Source of the DNA: Buddleja alternifolia
Taxonomy: Eukaryota; Streptophyta; Magnoliopsida; Lamiales; Scrophulariaceae
DNA length: 64,000 bases
Direction: 5' to 3'
NCBI GenBank assembly: GCA_019426215.1
Contig: CM033396.1
Coordinates: forward strand, 35,702,503 to 35,766,502
Shown here: positions 23,940-36,936 of the stretch, piece after piece
Numbering within the stretch: position 1 is the stretch's first letter
Layout: each line of letters begins with the position of its first letter
Made by a program: the position numbers and the translations under genes
Notes under the pieces: generated by a model
The model's database searches: none
Told to the model about the DNA's origin: nothing
What the model saw: only the letters and a program-made list of their open reading frames with translations

Positions 23940-24323
23940 TTAATTCAGTATTTTTATTTGCTTTATTTTATTTTAATTTAGTTTTGATGATTTTCTAGGT
24001 AGTTTTTGGAGAATATTTTAATTAATTAATCTGTTTATATATTTTGTTTTTGTGTATATATGCAACTGATCAATTTCATTGCGGTTCGAAGGAATGCTAT
24101 TAATTAATCTTCATTCTGAATTGTGTGATCCGAGATGGAATTGTTGGTTTTTTCTCTTTTGTTTTCGGTTACTTATTGATGTATAATAATATCATTGATT
24201 AAATCGACTTTCAGGGTAGAAACTTGCAATATTTAAAAATTTTAGTATTTTCAAATGTAATTAACCTTAATTAATTTGTTACTACTACTATACTCTTCCT
24301 CAATAGAACTATCTTCTTTAATA
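23940..24323. other. 3' region of the serine-rich gene, nothing else seen
   Basis: T-rich sequence compatible with a 3' UTR and intergenic spacer. Confidence 0.5.
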
Positions 24324-25098
24324 TAGGGATGACAATGGGGCGGGTATGAAGCAGGTTTAGCAAAATTTGTTACCCTCTCCATTTAACTTTATTGATACCC
24401 ACCACCCGCCCCACCCCACCTCGCCTCGCCAAGTACCCGGCGGGTTCAGGTTTTACCCGTTAGACCTGAATGACATGAAAATTTATTACTTTATCAAATT
24501 TGCAATCGTCCGACCCGAATCTGAATAATTCAATAACTAATAAACTTACAATATAGACAAATATTATGAAAATTCATATAAATAATAATCAAATAACATT
24601 CATAAGTTTAAATTTAAAATCATATCAATACGATACAGATACTACACTAAATAACATTTAGGTCATGTATTTCAATTCTACTATATCAAATTAAAAATAA
24701 TTCATAAAGCAAAATATTCCAAATATATAACTCACCTATAAAATACAATTAATTAGATCGTCTTCACTAATCAATTTTGTCTCTTTACGAGACTTTTCAA
24801 CTTCCCATCTTCACTAATTCGATTAAAAAATAAAATTTAATAAAAATAGCCTAATTATGCAAACTTTAAGTTATGTTGAATATATTAAATAAAAATTAAA
24901 AATTTATTTATTAGAATAATATTAGTGTGGCGGGTAATGGGAGGGTTGCACTATACCCACTACCTGCCCCATACCTTATTGGGTCATAACTTTAATATTT
25001 ATAACTCGCACCATAACTCATTTGGTGTACTCAAACCCTCTCCACCGGGGCGATTTCGGGGCAAATACCCATCTAACCCGACCCCATTGTCATCCATA
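24324..25098. mobile_element. hAT-like non-autonomous element with GGATGACAATGGGG termini
   Basis: The left end TAGGGATGACAATGGGGCGG is mirrored at the right end (reverse complement TATGGATGACAATGGGGTCG). GC-rich subterminal GGCGGGTA/TACCCGCC motifs surround an AT-rich core without coding potential. No 8-bp target duplication could be recognised. Confidence 0.6.
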
Positions 25099-25377
25099 AT
25101 GGGGATTGGAGGAAGTAACGTCTAACTCTGAACCTCCAGGCCAAGGAATGAATAGGGTTGGTGATATATCATATATCGATTCCTCAAAATCAATCTAAAT
25201 CAGTTGATTTAATTTTTCATGTAATGAAGAATTCTCGAGTATGAACTCTTGGTTAAATCAAAAGGACCAACGAAAAATTGAGTGGAGCGCACAATCCGCT
25301 CTTCCGTGGGCTAGTAACTAATGAAAGCTTGCAAGGAAAATTGCTATTTTCGTATCATAATTAACAATGATCTTGTT
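25099..25377. other. Short intergenic spacer
   Basis: Nothing recognised. Confidence 0.5.
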
Positions 25378-26395
25378 GCACTTTTTAGTGCCATGATCTT
25401 AAAAAAAAAAATGCTATTTTATTCTCATAGTACCACTTTTGATCATTGCAAAAGTGATACCGGCGTTAAAAACAAACGGAAAAAGCTACATGCTCTGCAT
25501 GTGATTGTTAACTTATCGTTTTGAAGGAAAATTGTACACGTGAGAGACGCATTTTTCAGTATGAACCTAAAATGTTCAAAAATCTGGCTAGACTTATCAT
25601 TTACTGAAATTCAAAAAATCTCATTTCAAACCCTAACCCCAAAACAATTTCTTCACCAAATCTATTTCGATTTACCCTCCAAATCAGGGTCCAACGACAT
25701 CAGAATTCACATTACATTACACTATTAATTACAAAAAAACTACAAAGCAGAGCACCATAAAATTTATTCTAAACACGTCTGAAAATAGAGGGCAAAGGAC
25801 AGGGTTGGATTTCATAGTACTCAAAACTAACATTCCAGCATCACGAAGGCCTAAATGATGATCAATAACATCAAATATACGTTTTTCTTCTTACCCAACC
25901 TTGCAATTTTGTTATCCTTTCTCTTGAATCTCACTTCTTTCTTTCTAAGAGTAGCAATTTCCTCCTTTGTTTTGTTGAATTTTGCTAATTCCCCCCTCCA
26001 GTTTGTTGATTTTTGCCAATAACTCGGGAATTATAACATTGGCTCGTGCACACATGAGATTATCCTCCCACAAAAAGAAATCACAAATGTAGCCTCACAT
26101 GCATGAAATCATCTACCTAGGATTTCTTTTGCTGTTTGCATTGGGATGATTTGCTGAGAAAAAATGGAGATTGGGGCTCGATTTGGGGCTAAGTATGCAA
26201 TGTAGGAGAAGGAGGTTAATTTTTCCTTCCAAAATCACAAGTTGATGCAAAATATCCCTCCAAAACTTAAAGTTAACAACCACATGCTCTTTCCATTTGT
26301 TTCTTAACGTCAGTACCACTTTTGCAATGAAAGTGGTACTGTGGGACTAAAATTGTATTTTTCAAAAATCAAAATGCAATGAGGGCAATTATGTT
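25378..26395. mobile_element. Long-TIR element carrying a GRF zinc-finger remnant
   Basis: The left arm (about 25378-25530) and right arm (about 26230-26395) are inverted copies. Shared landmarks are AGTACCACTTT, ATTGCAAAAGTG, a GCGTTAA/GACGTTAA step, ACAAACGGAAA/ACAAATGGAAA and TGTTAACTT. Arms of about 150 bp around a gene fragment resemble a Pack-MULE. The right arm contains its own hairpin (AGTACCACTTT / AAAGTGGTACT, 26311-26339). Exact ends and a target duplication were not resolved. Confidence 0.55.
25860..26310 (-). pseudogene. GRF-type zinc-finger protein remnant
   Basis: On the minus strand the frames give CDFFLWEDNLMCARANVIIP followed by LLAKINKLEGGI. This is the usual end of a plant GRF zinc finger (C-x-F-x-W-x-D/E, then a C-x-R-x-x-x-I-I-P segment) and the start of its coiled tail. 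The upstream part has NPR and a stop where the usual NPGR-Y-GC stretch should be, so the finger is broken. GRF fragments are commonly found within plant transposons. Confidence 0.5.
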
Positions 26396-26460
26396 ACTAA
26401 TATATATACATATATATATTTTGATAATGCATTAGTAAATAAATAAATATTTTGTTATTA

Positions 26461-27860
26461 GGGAAAATTATTGTTTAGGGAATAGGAAGATTTCAAATTT
26501 ATAAAGACACAACAATTCTTAACTAATTAGGGAGAAGGGATTCTTAAACTTTATAAATTACTAAATTAGTAAATTCAATGCAAAATCATATTTGTGTCAC
26601 CTATTTCATCTTTTTTTTTTAATTATCCATATTCTTCACTTATTAATGTTTCTTTCATCACAAATGAATTATAACTTTTTTCCTTACAAAGCTACCCAAT
26701 AGATTTATCAAAAAATGCAAGTAATATTCTATTTTATATTTGAAACAAATTATTAAAATGACAAATTCAATGCAAAATCATTTTGTCTTACCCACTTCAT
26801 ATGTTTCTTAGAAAAATACAAATTATCCACTCACCCAATTTTCTTTCATAACTAACTAAAGTTTATTTATCTTCATTTGTACAAATTGACCCATCACATT
26901 GAATAAAAAAGACAATATAAATTGGAAAAATTGTATAACACATCTAAAAATTTAGAATAATAGAAAATAATATTATATGAGTTTTTCTTTATAAATAACG
27001 ATTTTGTATTCGTACAACCACCATTTTTTTTTTACAATTTCATTGTTTATGGCCTTGTAGCCTTTAACTATATCTCTTGAACGATTTTAATTAAAAATAC
27101 TAACTTTTGATTTAACTTTTTTTAAATTATAACCTTGATCTGAATAATTTTTTCACACAACAAAGCTACAATTACAACTATGATCGTCAAGGATAAATGT
27201 GATAGAAATCAATGCAAATTTTGACATTATTCATATAGAATTGCTTAGAAAAAATTCATGTAGGTGGTTCTTTCAATTAAGATACCATCTATGAAAAGAT
27301 AATTACTTATGATAATTTGATATATCATTGGGCTAATTGTTTTAATTATTATTTTGTCATAATATGAAATATCATATGGTTGATCAAGCATCATTTTCGG
27401 AAGTCGTTTAAAATATCATAATTGTGTTGTTTGGTATACCATCTAATATTTTCTTAATCTCTTATTTTTTATTACATGACTGCAACTTCTGAAGTTGTTA
27501 ACTGTAAATAAAAATAAATTTTTATTTAATGTAATTTTTAATTATCTTAAAATATTTTTAAGTGTTGTAAATTTATTTCAGACATACAATATAATATTAC
27601 TTGCATTTCTTGATAAATCTATTGGGTAGCTTTGTAAGGAAAAAAAAAGATAAACTTCATTTGTGATGAACGAAAAATTAATAAATGAAGAATATGGATA
27701 TTAAAAATAAAATAAAATAGGTGATACAAATATGATTTTGCATTAAATTTACCATTTTAGTAATTTATAAAGTTTAGAAATCCCATCTCCATAATTATTT
27801 ACGAATTGTTGTGTCTTTATAAATTTGAAAACTTCCTATTCCCTAAATAATAATTTTCCC
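26461..27860. mobile_element. Mutator-like long-TIR (foldback) element, 1.4 kb
   Basis: Flanked by the perfect 9-bp duplication TTGTTATTA (26452-26460, 27861-27869), the hallmark length for Mutator-like elements. The ends are GGGAAAATTATTGTTTAGGG and its near-perfect inverse. The inverted arms run about 280 bp (26461-26740 against 27590-27860) and share TTATAAAGACACAACAATTC-like and TTACAAAGCTACCCAATAGA sequences. The central AT-rich part has no transposase. Confidence 0.9.
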
Positions 27861-27869
27861 TTGTTATTA

Positions 27870-28620
27870 TTCATTTGCTGACTCACAACCTGCCTACATG
27901 TATATAGGTGACCACGGTTCCTTAAAAAGTTCGAACTTTAATCGAACCGGATCGTCTCCTTGCCCACATCTAAGCGGGAGTGGTGGGGAAAGTCGAATGT
28001 AAAGGAGAAAGAAACTTAATTATCAAGTTAGATGTAAACGGTACAATTCTAAATAGTGACAAAAATTTAAAAAAAAATATAGGAGAACAAATTAACGAGT
28101 AAAGTCGAAAGAAGTCAAATATGGAATCAGGAAAACTTGACAATAATGGAATTAATTATTGGCAATCAAACGTTTGATTAGATTATTTCTCATATACCAC
28201 AAGAAGTTGGGCATGGAAGGGGCTCTGGTCACTTAAACAAGAAGTCTCGTGTTCATGCATCTGTGGATGCAAATAAATTTCTTAAGGAAGGCCCCTACAA
28301 TTGTGCCCTACAATACATCGAGTGATTCGTTTTGACCCTAGCTTCGGACTCGAGGACACCTTGGAAAATTTTGAAAAAAGTTATTTCTAATATATTACCC
28401 ATCAAAATCATACATATTCCGGTCAGCCTATACAAATGAAACTAACACATGATTACAACCCACATAATTATAAACATACGAATATCAGATGAATACATGA
28501 ATGAAAAAATATTTATTAAAACCTTTTAATTATGTACACATTCTATCAAAAAATAATAAATTATGTACTCAATAATGTCTCGTGGTCAGAATGATTGGAA
28601 AGGGACAAATTTAAGGAATA
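27870..28620. other. Intergenic, possible old SINE-like stretch
   Basis: AT-rich sequence. A GC-richer stretch at about 28205-28310 (GGGCATGGAAGG, then GTCTCGTGTTCATGC) looks faintly tRNA-like (box B-like GTGTTCATGC), but no poly(A) or target duplication was found, so I do not call it. Confidence 0.4.
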
Positions 28621-28639
28621 ATAAAAAAAATTGTGTTGC

Positions 28640-28816
28640 AGAGGACATCAAGTTTTAAGCGTTATCGTTTATTTTTGCTCTTTTCGTTTTGATAACCGCT
28701 CAAGCAATCAAGTTGCACATAGTATAGCTCGTTTTGGTATTGGGAACCAAGAGTCTGTTCTTGATCTCCCTCCTCTTGCAGTGCAAGCTTTTGCCGTATA
28801 TCCTTTGATTAATTAA
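28640..28816 (+). pseudogene. RNase H (RVT_3) C-terminal fragment
   Basis: The frame reads VYFCSFRFDNRSSNQVAHSIARFG, matching the last helix region of retroelement-type RNase H domains (F-x-x-R-x-x-N-x-V-A-H-x-x-A). Upstream catalytic motifs are absent. Probably a 5'-truncated LINE relic; the ending PLIN before the stop is unremarkable. Confidence 0.5.
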
Positions 28817-28834
28817 TCTATGCTTATCGTTTCC

Positions 28835-28869
<35 letters not shown>

Positions 28870-30163
28870 AATAATATTCCCCATTTCAAATCTCACCATA
28901 TAAACTAATCAGGCAATTTTGTGCAATCCTCATGTTTAGAAGTCCTTTATAATATACTAGTAATATATTTAAATCCTCGTGATTAGGTACGTTAATATTG
29001 AATCTTTTAAAATGTTGATTGGAATTTCTTTCCCATCCTACTTTATCATAAAATAATTATGTTCCTACTTCTTTCGTAACTTTTGTAACAAAAATACTTT
29101 TGGACAATCGAGAAACTCTTCTTTTCAAACTAGCATCTCCTAATAGACCATGGGACCCTCCGGTTAGAAACTATAATCTGTATTATAGGACCACAAAAAT
29201 AATTTGTATGAGTTTGTCCCCTTTTTGATAATTCTAATTGGACTTTTAACATTAAACAAATCATATTTTGGCAAAATTAAAAATTCAAGCTCTTGTAATA
29301 ATTAATTTTACAAGAATAACTTCTTTCTTAATTTATTGTACAACACCTAAGCCAACCTCATTTTGATTTTCGTTCTTTTACCAAATCAAGAGTGTTTGAT
29401 AACCCATATAAGCGGACTTTTATAACAAATCACATCCCCAAAAATTCATTTTAAAAGAAGTGCAAAATTATATTCATGACGTCTAGATTTTCTTTCCTGC
29501 ACTTTTAGTTCTTAAATTGCATTTTCACTGAATATTTGATATTTCTAAAAACACTTATTGAAATATCATGTCGAAAAGTTCATTCCATCAACAGACTTAT
29601 CTCGCTTGAGAAATGGATCCAAATAGTGCTTGAATCTGTTTGAATTGAGTGGTTGCCCCAAATCAACTAACTAAACAAACTAGGCAAGAATTAAGTAAAG
29701 ATGAGGTTGCCAAACTAACATTGATTGATATAACAATACATCAAGGATGTCCTAAAATTTGTGGCCGGGAATGAAATTGGTAGGAGAAGGATGCATGTGG
29801 TGATGTAACTATGCTAATATATATATATATAGATAGATATAGATATGGCCCTACTTAACCGACTTTATCAATCCAAAGTCGGTACCAAGCTCTAAACCTA
29901 CTTTTAATTTTAGTTTTTTATTTATGTTTTTTAGTCAATAAAGCATGGGAATGCTGTGTGCTTCTTTGGACGTGACTATTATTTAATTGATTGGTATGCA
30001 GGGACGATATATATGAATATTTCAAAGCTATTCTCATACCTATGCTTGATAATATTGATAATATTGACTGTTAGGATTTGTAATTTCTACCGGGAACATC
30101 CATTTCCAAAAATATAGGAATAACTATGTCATCGTTCGCTCTGGAATTTAACTATTTCCCCAT
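28817..30163. other. Intergenic with AT microsatellites
   Basis: TA repeats at about 28838-28866 and 29816-29845. No gene or element ends recognised. Confidence 0.55.
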
Positions 30164-30171
30164 CTTTTGGG

Positions 30172-30895
30172 TAGAGGTGTAAGGCATTAAGGTGAATCGA
30201 GCCGGCTTGGTTGGAACATGGCTCGAGCTCGAGTTGAGCTTTTCGTGCTCAAGCTTTCTTGTGAGCCGCACTCGAGCTCACCTATAGTTATTCATAAGTT
30301 CGTAAGCCAACTCGCGAGTTCTTTTTTTATTTTTAATTATTTTTATATACATAAAAATAATATTTAAAATTTTTATACAACATATTTTAATGATACTAAA
30401 GTATTTTTTTTTCTATTTTGTTTAAATCGGGCAAAATAGCAACAACAATAATAAAATATATATTTTTGTTGATATCTTGTAGTATAATTTTCTATGTATA
30501 AATTTATTGAAATTATGTTTTCACGACGCCCTCCTCTATTTTCTAAATGCTTATTGAATATAAGGTATTTAGTTATTATTTATCTTATCTAAATATTTAT
30601 CTTAATAATGTATATTGTACATTAATAATGTATACTATACATTATTAACACATTCTGATAAATAAAAAATTAGAATTTATTTTATTTTATAAAAAAGAAA
30701 CAATAATAATAAAATTAATTTTTACTTCAAGCTCGAGCTCGAGTTCGACTCATCTGTTTCAATCTTGAGCCCTAAAAAATTAGGCTCGTCGAGTTCGAGC
30801 TCGAGCTCAGGCTAAAAAAAATATAACCGATCTTGAGCTCAAGCCTGAAAATTTCATCAGGCTCGGCTCGAGCTTGATTAAATTTACACCCCCTA
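30172..30895. mobile_element. hAT-like element, TAGRGGTGTAA termini, 724 bp
   Basis: The left end TAGAGGTGTAAGGCATTAAG and the right end (reverse complement TAGGGGGTGTAAATTTAATC) form imperfect terminal repeats, flanked by CTTTTGGG and TTTTTGGG (7 of 8 bases, 30164-30171 and 30896-30903). Subterminal regions are dense in GAGCTCGAGC motifs, as is common in hAT-type elements, and the core is AT-rich and non-coding. Related termini occur at 54084-54205. Confidence 0.75.
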
Positions 30896-30903
30896 TTTTT
30901 GGG

Positions 30904-31892
30904 AATCAACAAATATTCTATATTGCTAGCATAATATTTGCTAAACTTATAATTTTTTGTTATTCTATTTATATATATATATTCTCTTAACAAAATAAAA
31001 TTCATTAATCATTGTATTAACATGTATAGTATATATTCATAGAAACACATGCATATATGTATACGTACATGTATGATATATATTAGATCTTAAAATTAAT
31101 TGGCTTCAATATATTTGATATATATGATATTAAAATAATATTAAAATAGCATATAATTTTTTTGTGATTAAATATACTGCTATAACTTTGTATATGCGTA
31201 TAAGTAATATTTCTTTTATATATCCTTACAAATTATAATACTTACAAATCTAAAGATAAATATTGACACTTTTGTATGTTATCATGATGAATATTGATTA
31301 AATTAAATATGGAAATATATATATATATATATATTATTTCGATATAAATATAATTTTATATATAATCATATTATACTTTATTTGCTATTAAATTGTGGTT
31401 ATGACTTATGAGTCTTTGGTATTGATATTAAAGGAACTTATACGCTGCAAATGCCAATTGCACAAGAAAAAGTAAACAAGTAATTATGAATTTAATATAA
31501 CTATCTAGTAAATAGCAAGGCTAGCTACCCAAATAATTATTTTAATCACTATTCGAGTTGATCGAAGAGAAAAATTGACAAAGTCCAACCCAATATGTTT
31601 GTGACTTTTGTTACTTCCCAGCTAGTACGTAGATTACAAGCTTTGGTTGCATAATTTCATTGAATCAGTCTCAAATTAACCAATGAAGAAATTCTATGCA
31701 CGATTTTGACCATATTATAAAGGATATTATTATTCAAACTATTGATTAATTAAAGCTAATATTGAACATTCAACAAATCTAGCTACTATGAATTATTCTA
31801 TATATGCTAGTCCCCGCTGACTTCAGTCAATTTATTCATTTACAAAAACTTATGTTTCAAGTAATATGCTACATTTTTAAATAATTGAACAT

Positions 31893-31937
<45 letters not shown>

Positions 31938-34779
31938 CAAACATAATTTATTTCCTACTACAAACTCCTACAGAAAATACAGTCACGGTTCGCATTAGAG
32001 CTTTCGTGACTTTGATTTTCGAGACAATCATTTGCGTAAAAATATTTATATAAAGTTCATTATAATATATATATATATATATTATTATTCGATGGTTTAA
32101 AATTTTGAGACTTTTCAGAAGTTTTTTTACCATAAGCTATATATATAAATGACTGTAATACATGAAAGAAACAATTGCCCCTATCGATTTGATATCATGT
32201 GTTAACGACAAATTTGTGACAGCAAAATTTGACAAGAAGACTGATTTATTATACAAACAATTTTTTACCCATAAACTAAGTGCACCGTTTGACCAAGTGA
32301 CATGTCCGGCCAAAATTATTCACAGTTATCGGTAGCCGTTACATAAGAATTAATTACAATAACCTTTGTGTGTGAGCTTTATTGAACAATAAAATATGAT
32401 ATTCGTTGCAGTGCATGACAAATTGTATGAGTACGTTTTTTTTCTTTTTGTTTTTTTGAACAAAATATGGTATGAGTGGTTGAGTATGCACACCTTAAAG
32501 TTATGAAATTGTACTTAATTCGACATCTTCAGGTATATATATATGTGTGTATATATATACATATATATATATATAGTTGGATGTAAATAATATTTGGGAT
32601 TTGTTATAAAAAAATGTAAATAATATTTGGGAATTGTTATAAAAAAAAAAGTAAATTGGGATGCATGTATGGGGGACGATGGAAAAGTCAACAGGGATCG
32701 TTTCGTACCTACATGGACTCCCAATCACCAATCCATAATTAAAAATAACCTAAATACTGCCGGGAAATTCACGTGGCCAAAGCTTCAACACCCTTTCCTA
32801 TCTACTGTTGGGATTCCGCAATTTTGACTTTTTCACTTGATAGATCAATTAGAGTACAATTATCGAGAAAGAAAAATAGAGTACAACAAATAGTGGGATC
32901 AACTTTTTCTTGAATAATCAAGATATTCTAAAAATCCATTTACGAGATTTGTTAGAACATATGCGAAATAAAAATATAAAAGATTAAACGACGCACAATT
33001 TTTGGAATTCGGCAACTGTCTATGTTCACGGGAGATGAGGAGAGAATTCTCTAGTAACGGAAGAGATATAAAATATAATAAATATTAAAAATTCAGACTA
33101 ATCTAGTCCTGAATTTTTTCTCCATAATTATATCGTAACATCCCGAAGGGCTCCCCACACCTCCCTGGCAACCCCTCATCCACCAGGCAAACGCAATGAG
33201 TGTAGTTGTTGGGCCTATTCTTGAGGGTTTCACCCTCCGTGGCCTTCTGCTTAATTTGAGATATAGGGTAGAAAGGTGCTAATTGTACCTCTTTGTGTTC
33301 TTTCAAAATATGCACATTATTCACTATATAATATACATAGTATTATATATAAAGAAAATGGGTTTATTACGTACTTATGTTTTCACACAAAGAGAAAATA
33401 ATAGACATCATTTCTTATATATTTCTGAACTTATATTTTGTTAAAGATTGTGAGTTTTACAGTGTAATAAAATTGACCAGATTATCAATCTTCAATCAAA
33501 TTTTTTCTTGATATATATTTCCGAATTCTCGAAAGATAAAAATAATCAAGTATATTTTTCTTTTTATTATACAACTATCCTTTAATATGTAAGAGTTGTA
33601 CTTAGATATCGTTATCATATATAATTAAGTAGATGGAGCCCTAGCTAGTGGTGTAATAGTCATCAAGATGACTTTCTAAATACTAATTAATCAATGTGAC
33701 GCAACAATACACTAGAATGGAGTAAAAGTGAAGTATCAAAAGATATTTCCAAAAGGTGAATAAAGTTTGAGATACTTTAAACAATTCAAATATTCATTCC
33801 ACCTTTCTCTTTCTTTGAATTGTTGCATATTTTTATGTATATAAATTTTTTAAATATTTCGAATATATGATACAAATTATGAATATCAAATACTAATAAT
33901 TTACAATCAGTTACCAATTATTACAAATCAGTTACGACTTACTTACTATAAGAGTGGAGAAAGACATGTACATACAGTTGGTGGGAGTAGAACTCTATAC
34001 CTGTAATATTTTGGAGTATCGCCTTCTCTAGTAAAACTAAATTTAATTTGACTCATATTTTTCTATATATTAAGCTATTCACTTGTTTAGGGGTGGGGGT
34101 CGTTTAATTTGTTTTGAAGTGTGAAATAAGTGGTCATTTCTTAAAATAAGTGTAGATGGTAGACCTTCTGAGAAATAAGACGTGGGGTTAAGGTTAGGAT
34201 TTGAAAGTGAATATTCTTTTTTTCTCAGAATGTTCAAAACATATTTCTTCAAAAGATTCCTAACAAACGCGTTTTCGATCGGAAAAACAAAAAAAATGGT
34301 TTGCCACTTTTTCTTCGGAAGCACTTCCTCCAAATTTATTATTAGAATCTACTTTTTAAATTTGTTTTTGACCTGATTATAAGTTTACATTTGACAAGAA
34401 ATTCTATGTGTACTCCTATAGGAAAACAACAATATAAACTCCTATCAAAAAAACAAAAAAAAAAAAACACAACAATATATACAAAAATATATTTCTTCTT
34501 ATTGATATTGTATATAGATTTTAACAACTCTTGGAATCTATGACTAGATTTTACAAGTCCAAGAAAAAATCTTATTTGCCGGCTAATTGTGTATTTGCCG
34601 TTTAGATTTGTCACATTTACAATAAAATTGTCGGGAGACGTGGAAGAAAAATATTTACAATTTCCTTTCTATATATATTTGCATTCAAAAATTCCATTTT
34701 CGTCTATTCATATTTAAAACAAATGTTTCTTCAAAAAAAAATATTTAAAACAAATGTATCCCTCAAAAGTAGAAAGTAT
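30904..34779. other. Long AT-rich intergenic region
   Basis: No gene supported. AT/TA microsatellites occur at about 31315-31334, 31896-31932, 32062-32082 and 32532-32574. The block 32975-33300 is GC-richer, has ATTCGGCAACTG followed by GTTCACGGGAG, and looks like a decayed LTR-type repeat related to motifs at 36765 and 61855. A 73-residue minus-strand frame in it (33103-33324) is unrecognised. Confidence 0.5.
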
Positions 34780-35147
34780 GATAATCCAAGCGACGTACTT
34801 TTAGTCCTATATGATATTGTGTTTTACAATTTTGGTTTCATTGGATACAAAGTTGTAAATTTAGTCTCATAGAACTTACAAAGTTACACTTTTAGTCTCA
34901 ATCGTTAAAAGATTGATGGAAAAAAGAGAGTGGAGTGCAAATGCTATTATCTCCCAAACATTTCAGAAAATAAATAAATAAACTATACGTGCAATCCACT
35001 CCCTTTTTTCGTAAAAAAGAAAATTGGCGGCTGAGACTAAAAATACAACTTTCTAAGTCATGTGAGTTTAAAATTACAACTTTGTATCCAATAGCACTAA
35101 AATTACAAAACGCGATGTCCTATGGAACCACAATTGAAATTTTCCCT
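34780..35147. mobile_element. Foldback element with long inverted arms
   Basis: Left arm (about 34798-34910; TTTTACAATTTTGGTTTCATTG, GATACAAAGTTGTAAATTTA) and right arm (about 35030-35140) are inverted, diverged copies around a short core. The type matches long-TIR MITEs. Exact ends and target duplication are unclear. Confidence 0.6.
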
Positions 35148-36251
35148 ATTGATTAGCATTTTCATAATCGAACATTGTCACTTTTTATGATTTTAAGTTT
35201 AGTCCTTATTTATGTTGCATTATTGTTTTTTAATAGTTGTAAATTTCCATGATTATGGTGCATTATATGACAATTAGTAAAAACGAATGCAAGAATTAAT
35301 TTTTTCCAAGTGCATTAATCATGCTCATATTCCTTTCGTTCTAAATCTTTCATAAATTTACTCACAATTAATGTTTGTTGCATGATTCATTTTCAAGGAG
35401 AATTCTGGCACAGATCCGACTTGACCACACCCAAATGTATTTCACAAGAAGAGTGTATTACACTTGCCATATAATTGATAGATTATTTTATAAAATATAC
35501 ATGAATTTTACTGAGTCAGGATCGGACTAAAATTTCCCCATTTTCATGTGTCTGGGGCATTTTATATGGCATACAACATACCATATATGACCAGAATAGT
35601 AAAAATAATCAGTTAACACTTAACAATTGATTCAACAAATTGCAGTGCAGTTCTAGTTCAAATCATATTCATTGAATGTAGTTCATTGTATTAATAGTAT
35701 GTAAATTACAAAACTTTTTTGAATAGAGACTATGTTCACATGGATTTTAATTTTCTTTCTCTACTAATAAATATGGTAATATTAATTTGTCTCCAATATG
35801 GTAACAAATCTAAGTCATATTTTTGATATATATATATATATATATATGTCACGTTAATTTTTTTTTTTTATTTTCTATGCTGGATTTTATAATCGGGCCA
35901 TGATAAGTAAAAAATCTTATTACTGATATTTTGATCAAATGAGAGTGACCCACGTATTATACAGGAGTAATTTACTTCAAAAGCCCCAAACCAAAAGAGG
36001 GCAGTTTTGTGATTTCAACAACTAATTAGGGCAACAGCACAAACATCATAGTACGTGTCAGATTATAAATGGGTCTCCACAAATCTAGTGACATATGGCG
36101 CCACATTCGGCGCCTAAGAATTTCGCATCACTATTAATCCCACATTCATTCCTATACGTGACCGCCACGCAAATACTTTAGGTTCTTTGTTATTTAATTT
36201 TTGTCGTACACATCTAAACGCGCAAGATAACAATTTTGTTATGGTTAACGT
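35148..36251. other. Intergenic, nothing recognised
   Basis: AT-rich sequence with one TA microsatellite (about 35827-35848). Confidence 0.55.
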
Positions 36252-36461
36252 TAAACAAGTAAATTCATCCGATTCTACTCAATGCATTTATTTAGTATGT
36301 GAGAGATTTTGAGTTCGAATTCAGACTTTCATAAGTTATTATTCTCCCCTTCTTTATAAAGCTAAATAGAGTTTTTATGATTCAAGATTATAAATATTAA
36401 CCTAAATTTGTCGGGTTAAATATGTAAGGTATCCCCCTTCCTTTTGAATTAAAAAAAAAAA
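36252..36461 (+). mobile_element. tRNA-derived SINE (copy 1)
   Basis: Shares GATTTTGAGTTCGAATTCAG, the box B-containing head, and a tail ending TTTTGAATTAAAAA with the SINE at 42135-42374, plus middle stretches such as ATAGAGT-TTTATGA and TCAACCYGAATTTGT-like sequence. The head carries GAGTTCGAATTC, matching the RNA polymerase III B box. Its 5' limit is set by comparison and no target duplication was found. Confidence 0.6.
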
Positions 36462-36933
36462 TTACCCATAAAAAGAATTATTACGATACTAAAATATGCT
36501 GGATATTCAATGAATTTATGGAATGATAGTTTAGTTAATGTAAATTGCGTTAACGCAAAGGAGAATAATTCGACATTATATATATTCTAATTGTACAAAT
36601 GATATACTCAGGTATAATTAATTATTTATTATTTTATGTTTTGAAAAAGTGGTATTCTTGAAGGAGCATTTAATTTAAGCTATGTAGCATCACGAGATGA
36701 ATGACTAATTGTTGTAAATCAACAAAAATTAAAGAAGCATAATAGATGATAACAAGAAATTTTGGCATGGTTCGGTGAACTGACCCATGAATTTTAGCTT
36801 GTATATCCACGGGCCAACATTAAATTTACATTTTTATTTTTCCGACTCAATCATTAATTACAATATACAATCTTATATTTTTTAGAATCAATAATCAATT
36901 ACAGTATATGAATTCATATTTATAGAGTAAGAT
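36462..36933. other. Intergenic, small LTR-like motif
   Basis: AT-rich sequence. GCATGGTTCGG followed by ATCCACGGG (about 36765-36812) resembles motifs at 32990-33035 and 61860-61900. Confidence 0.4.
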
Positions 36934-36936
36934 ACT

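Noticed and set aside
28205..28310. tRNA gene or SINE head
   Set aside because: Only a weak box B-like match; no cloverleaf, A box, tail or target duplication.
33103..33324. 73-residue minus-strand frame in a GC-richer patch
   Set aside because: Could be an exon, but it matches nothing I recognise and the patch resembles a decayed LTR-type repeat.
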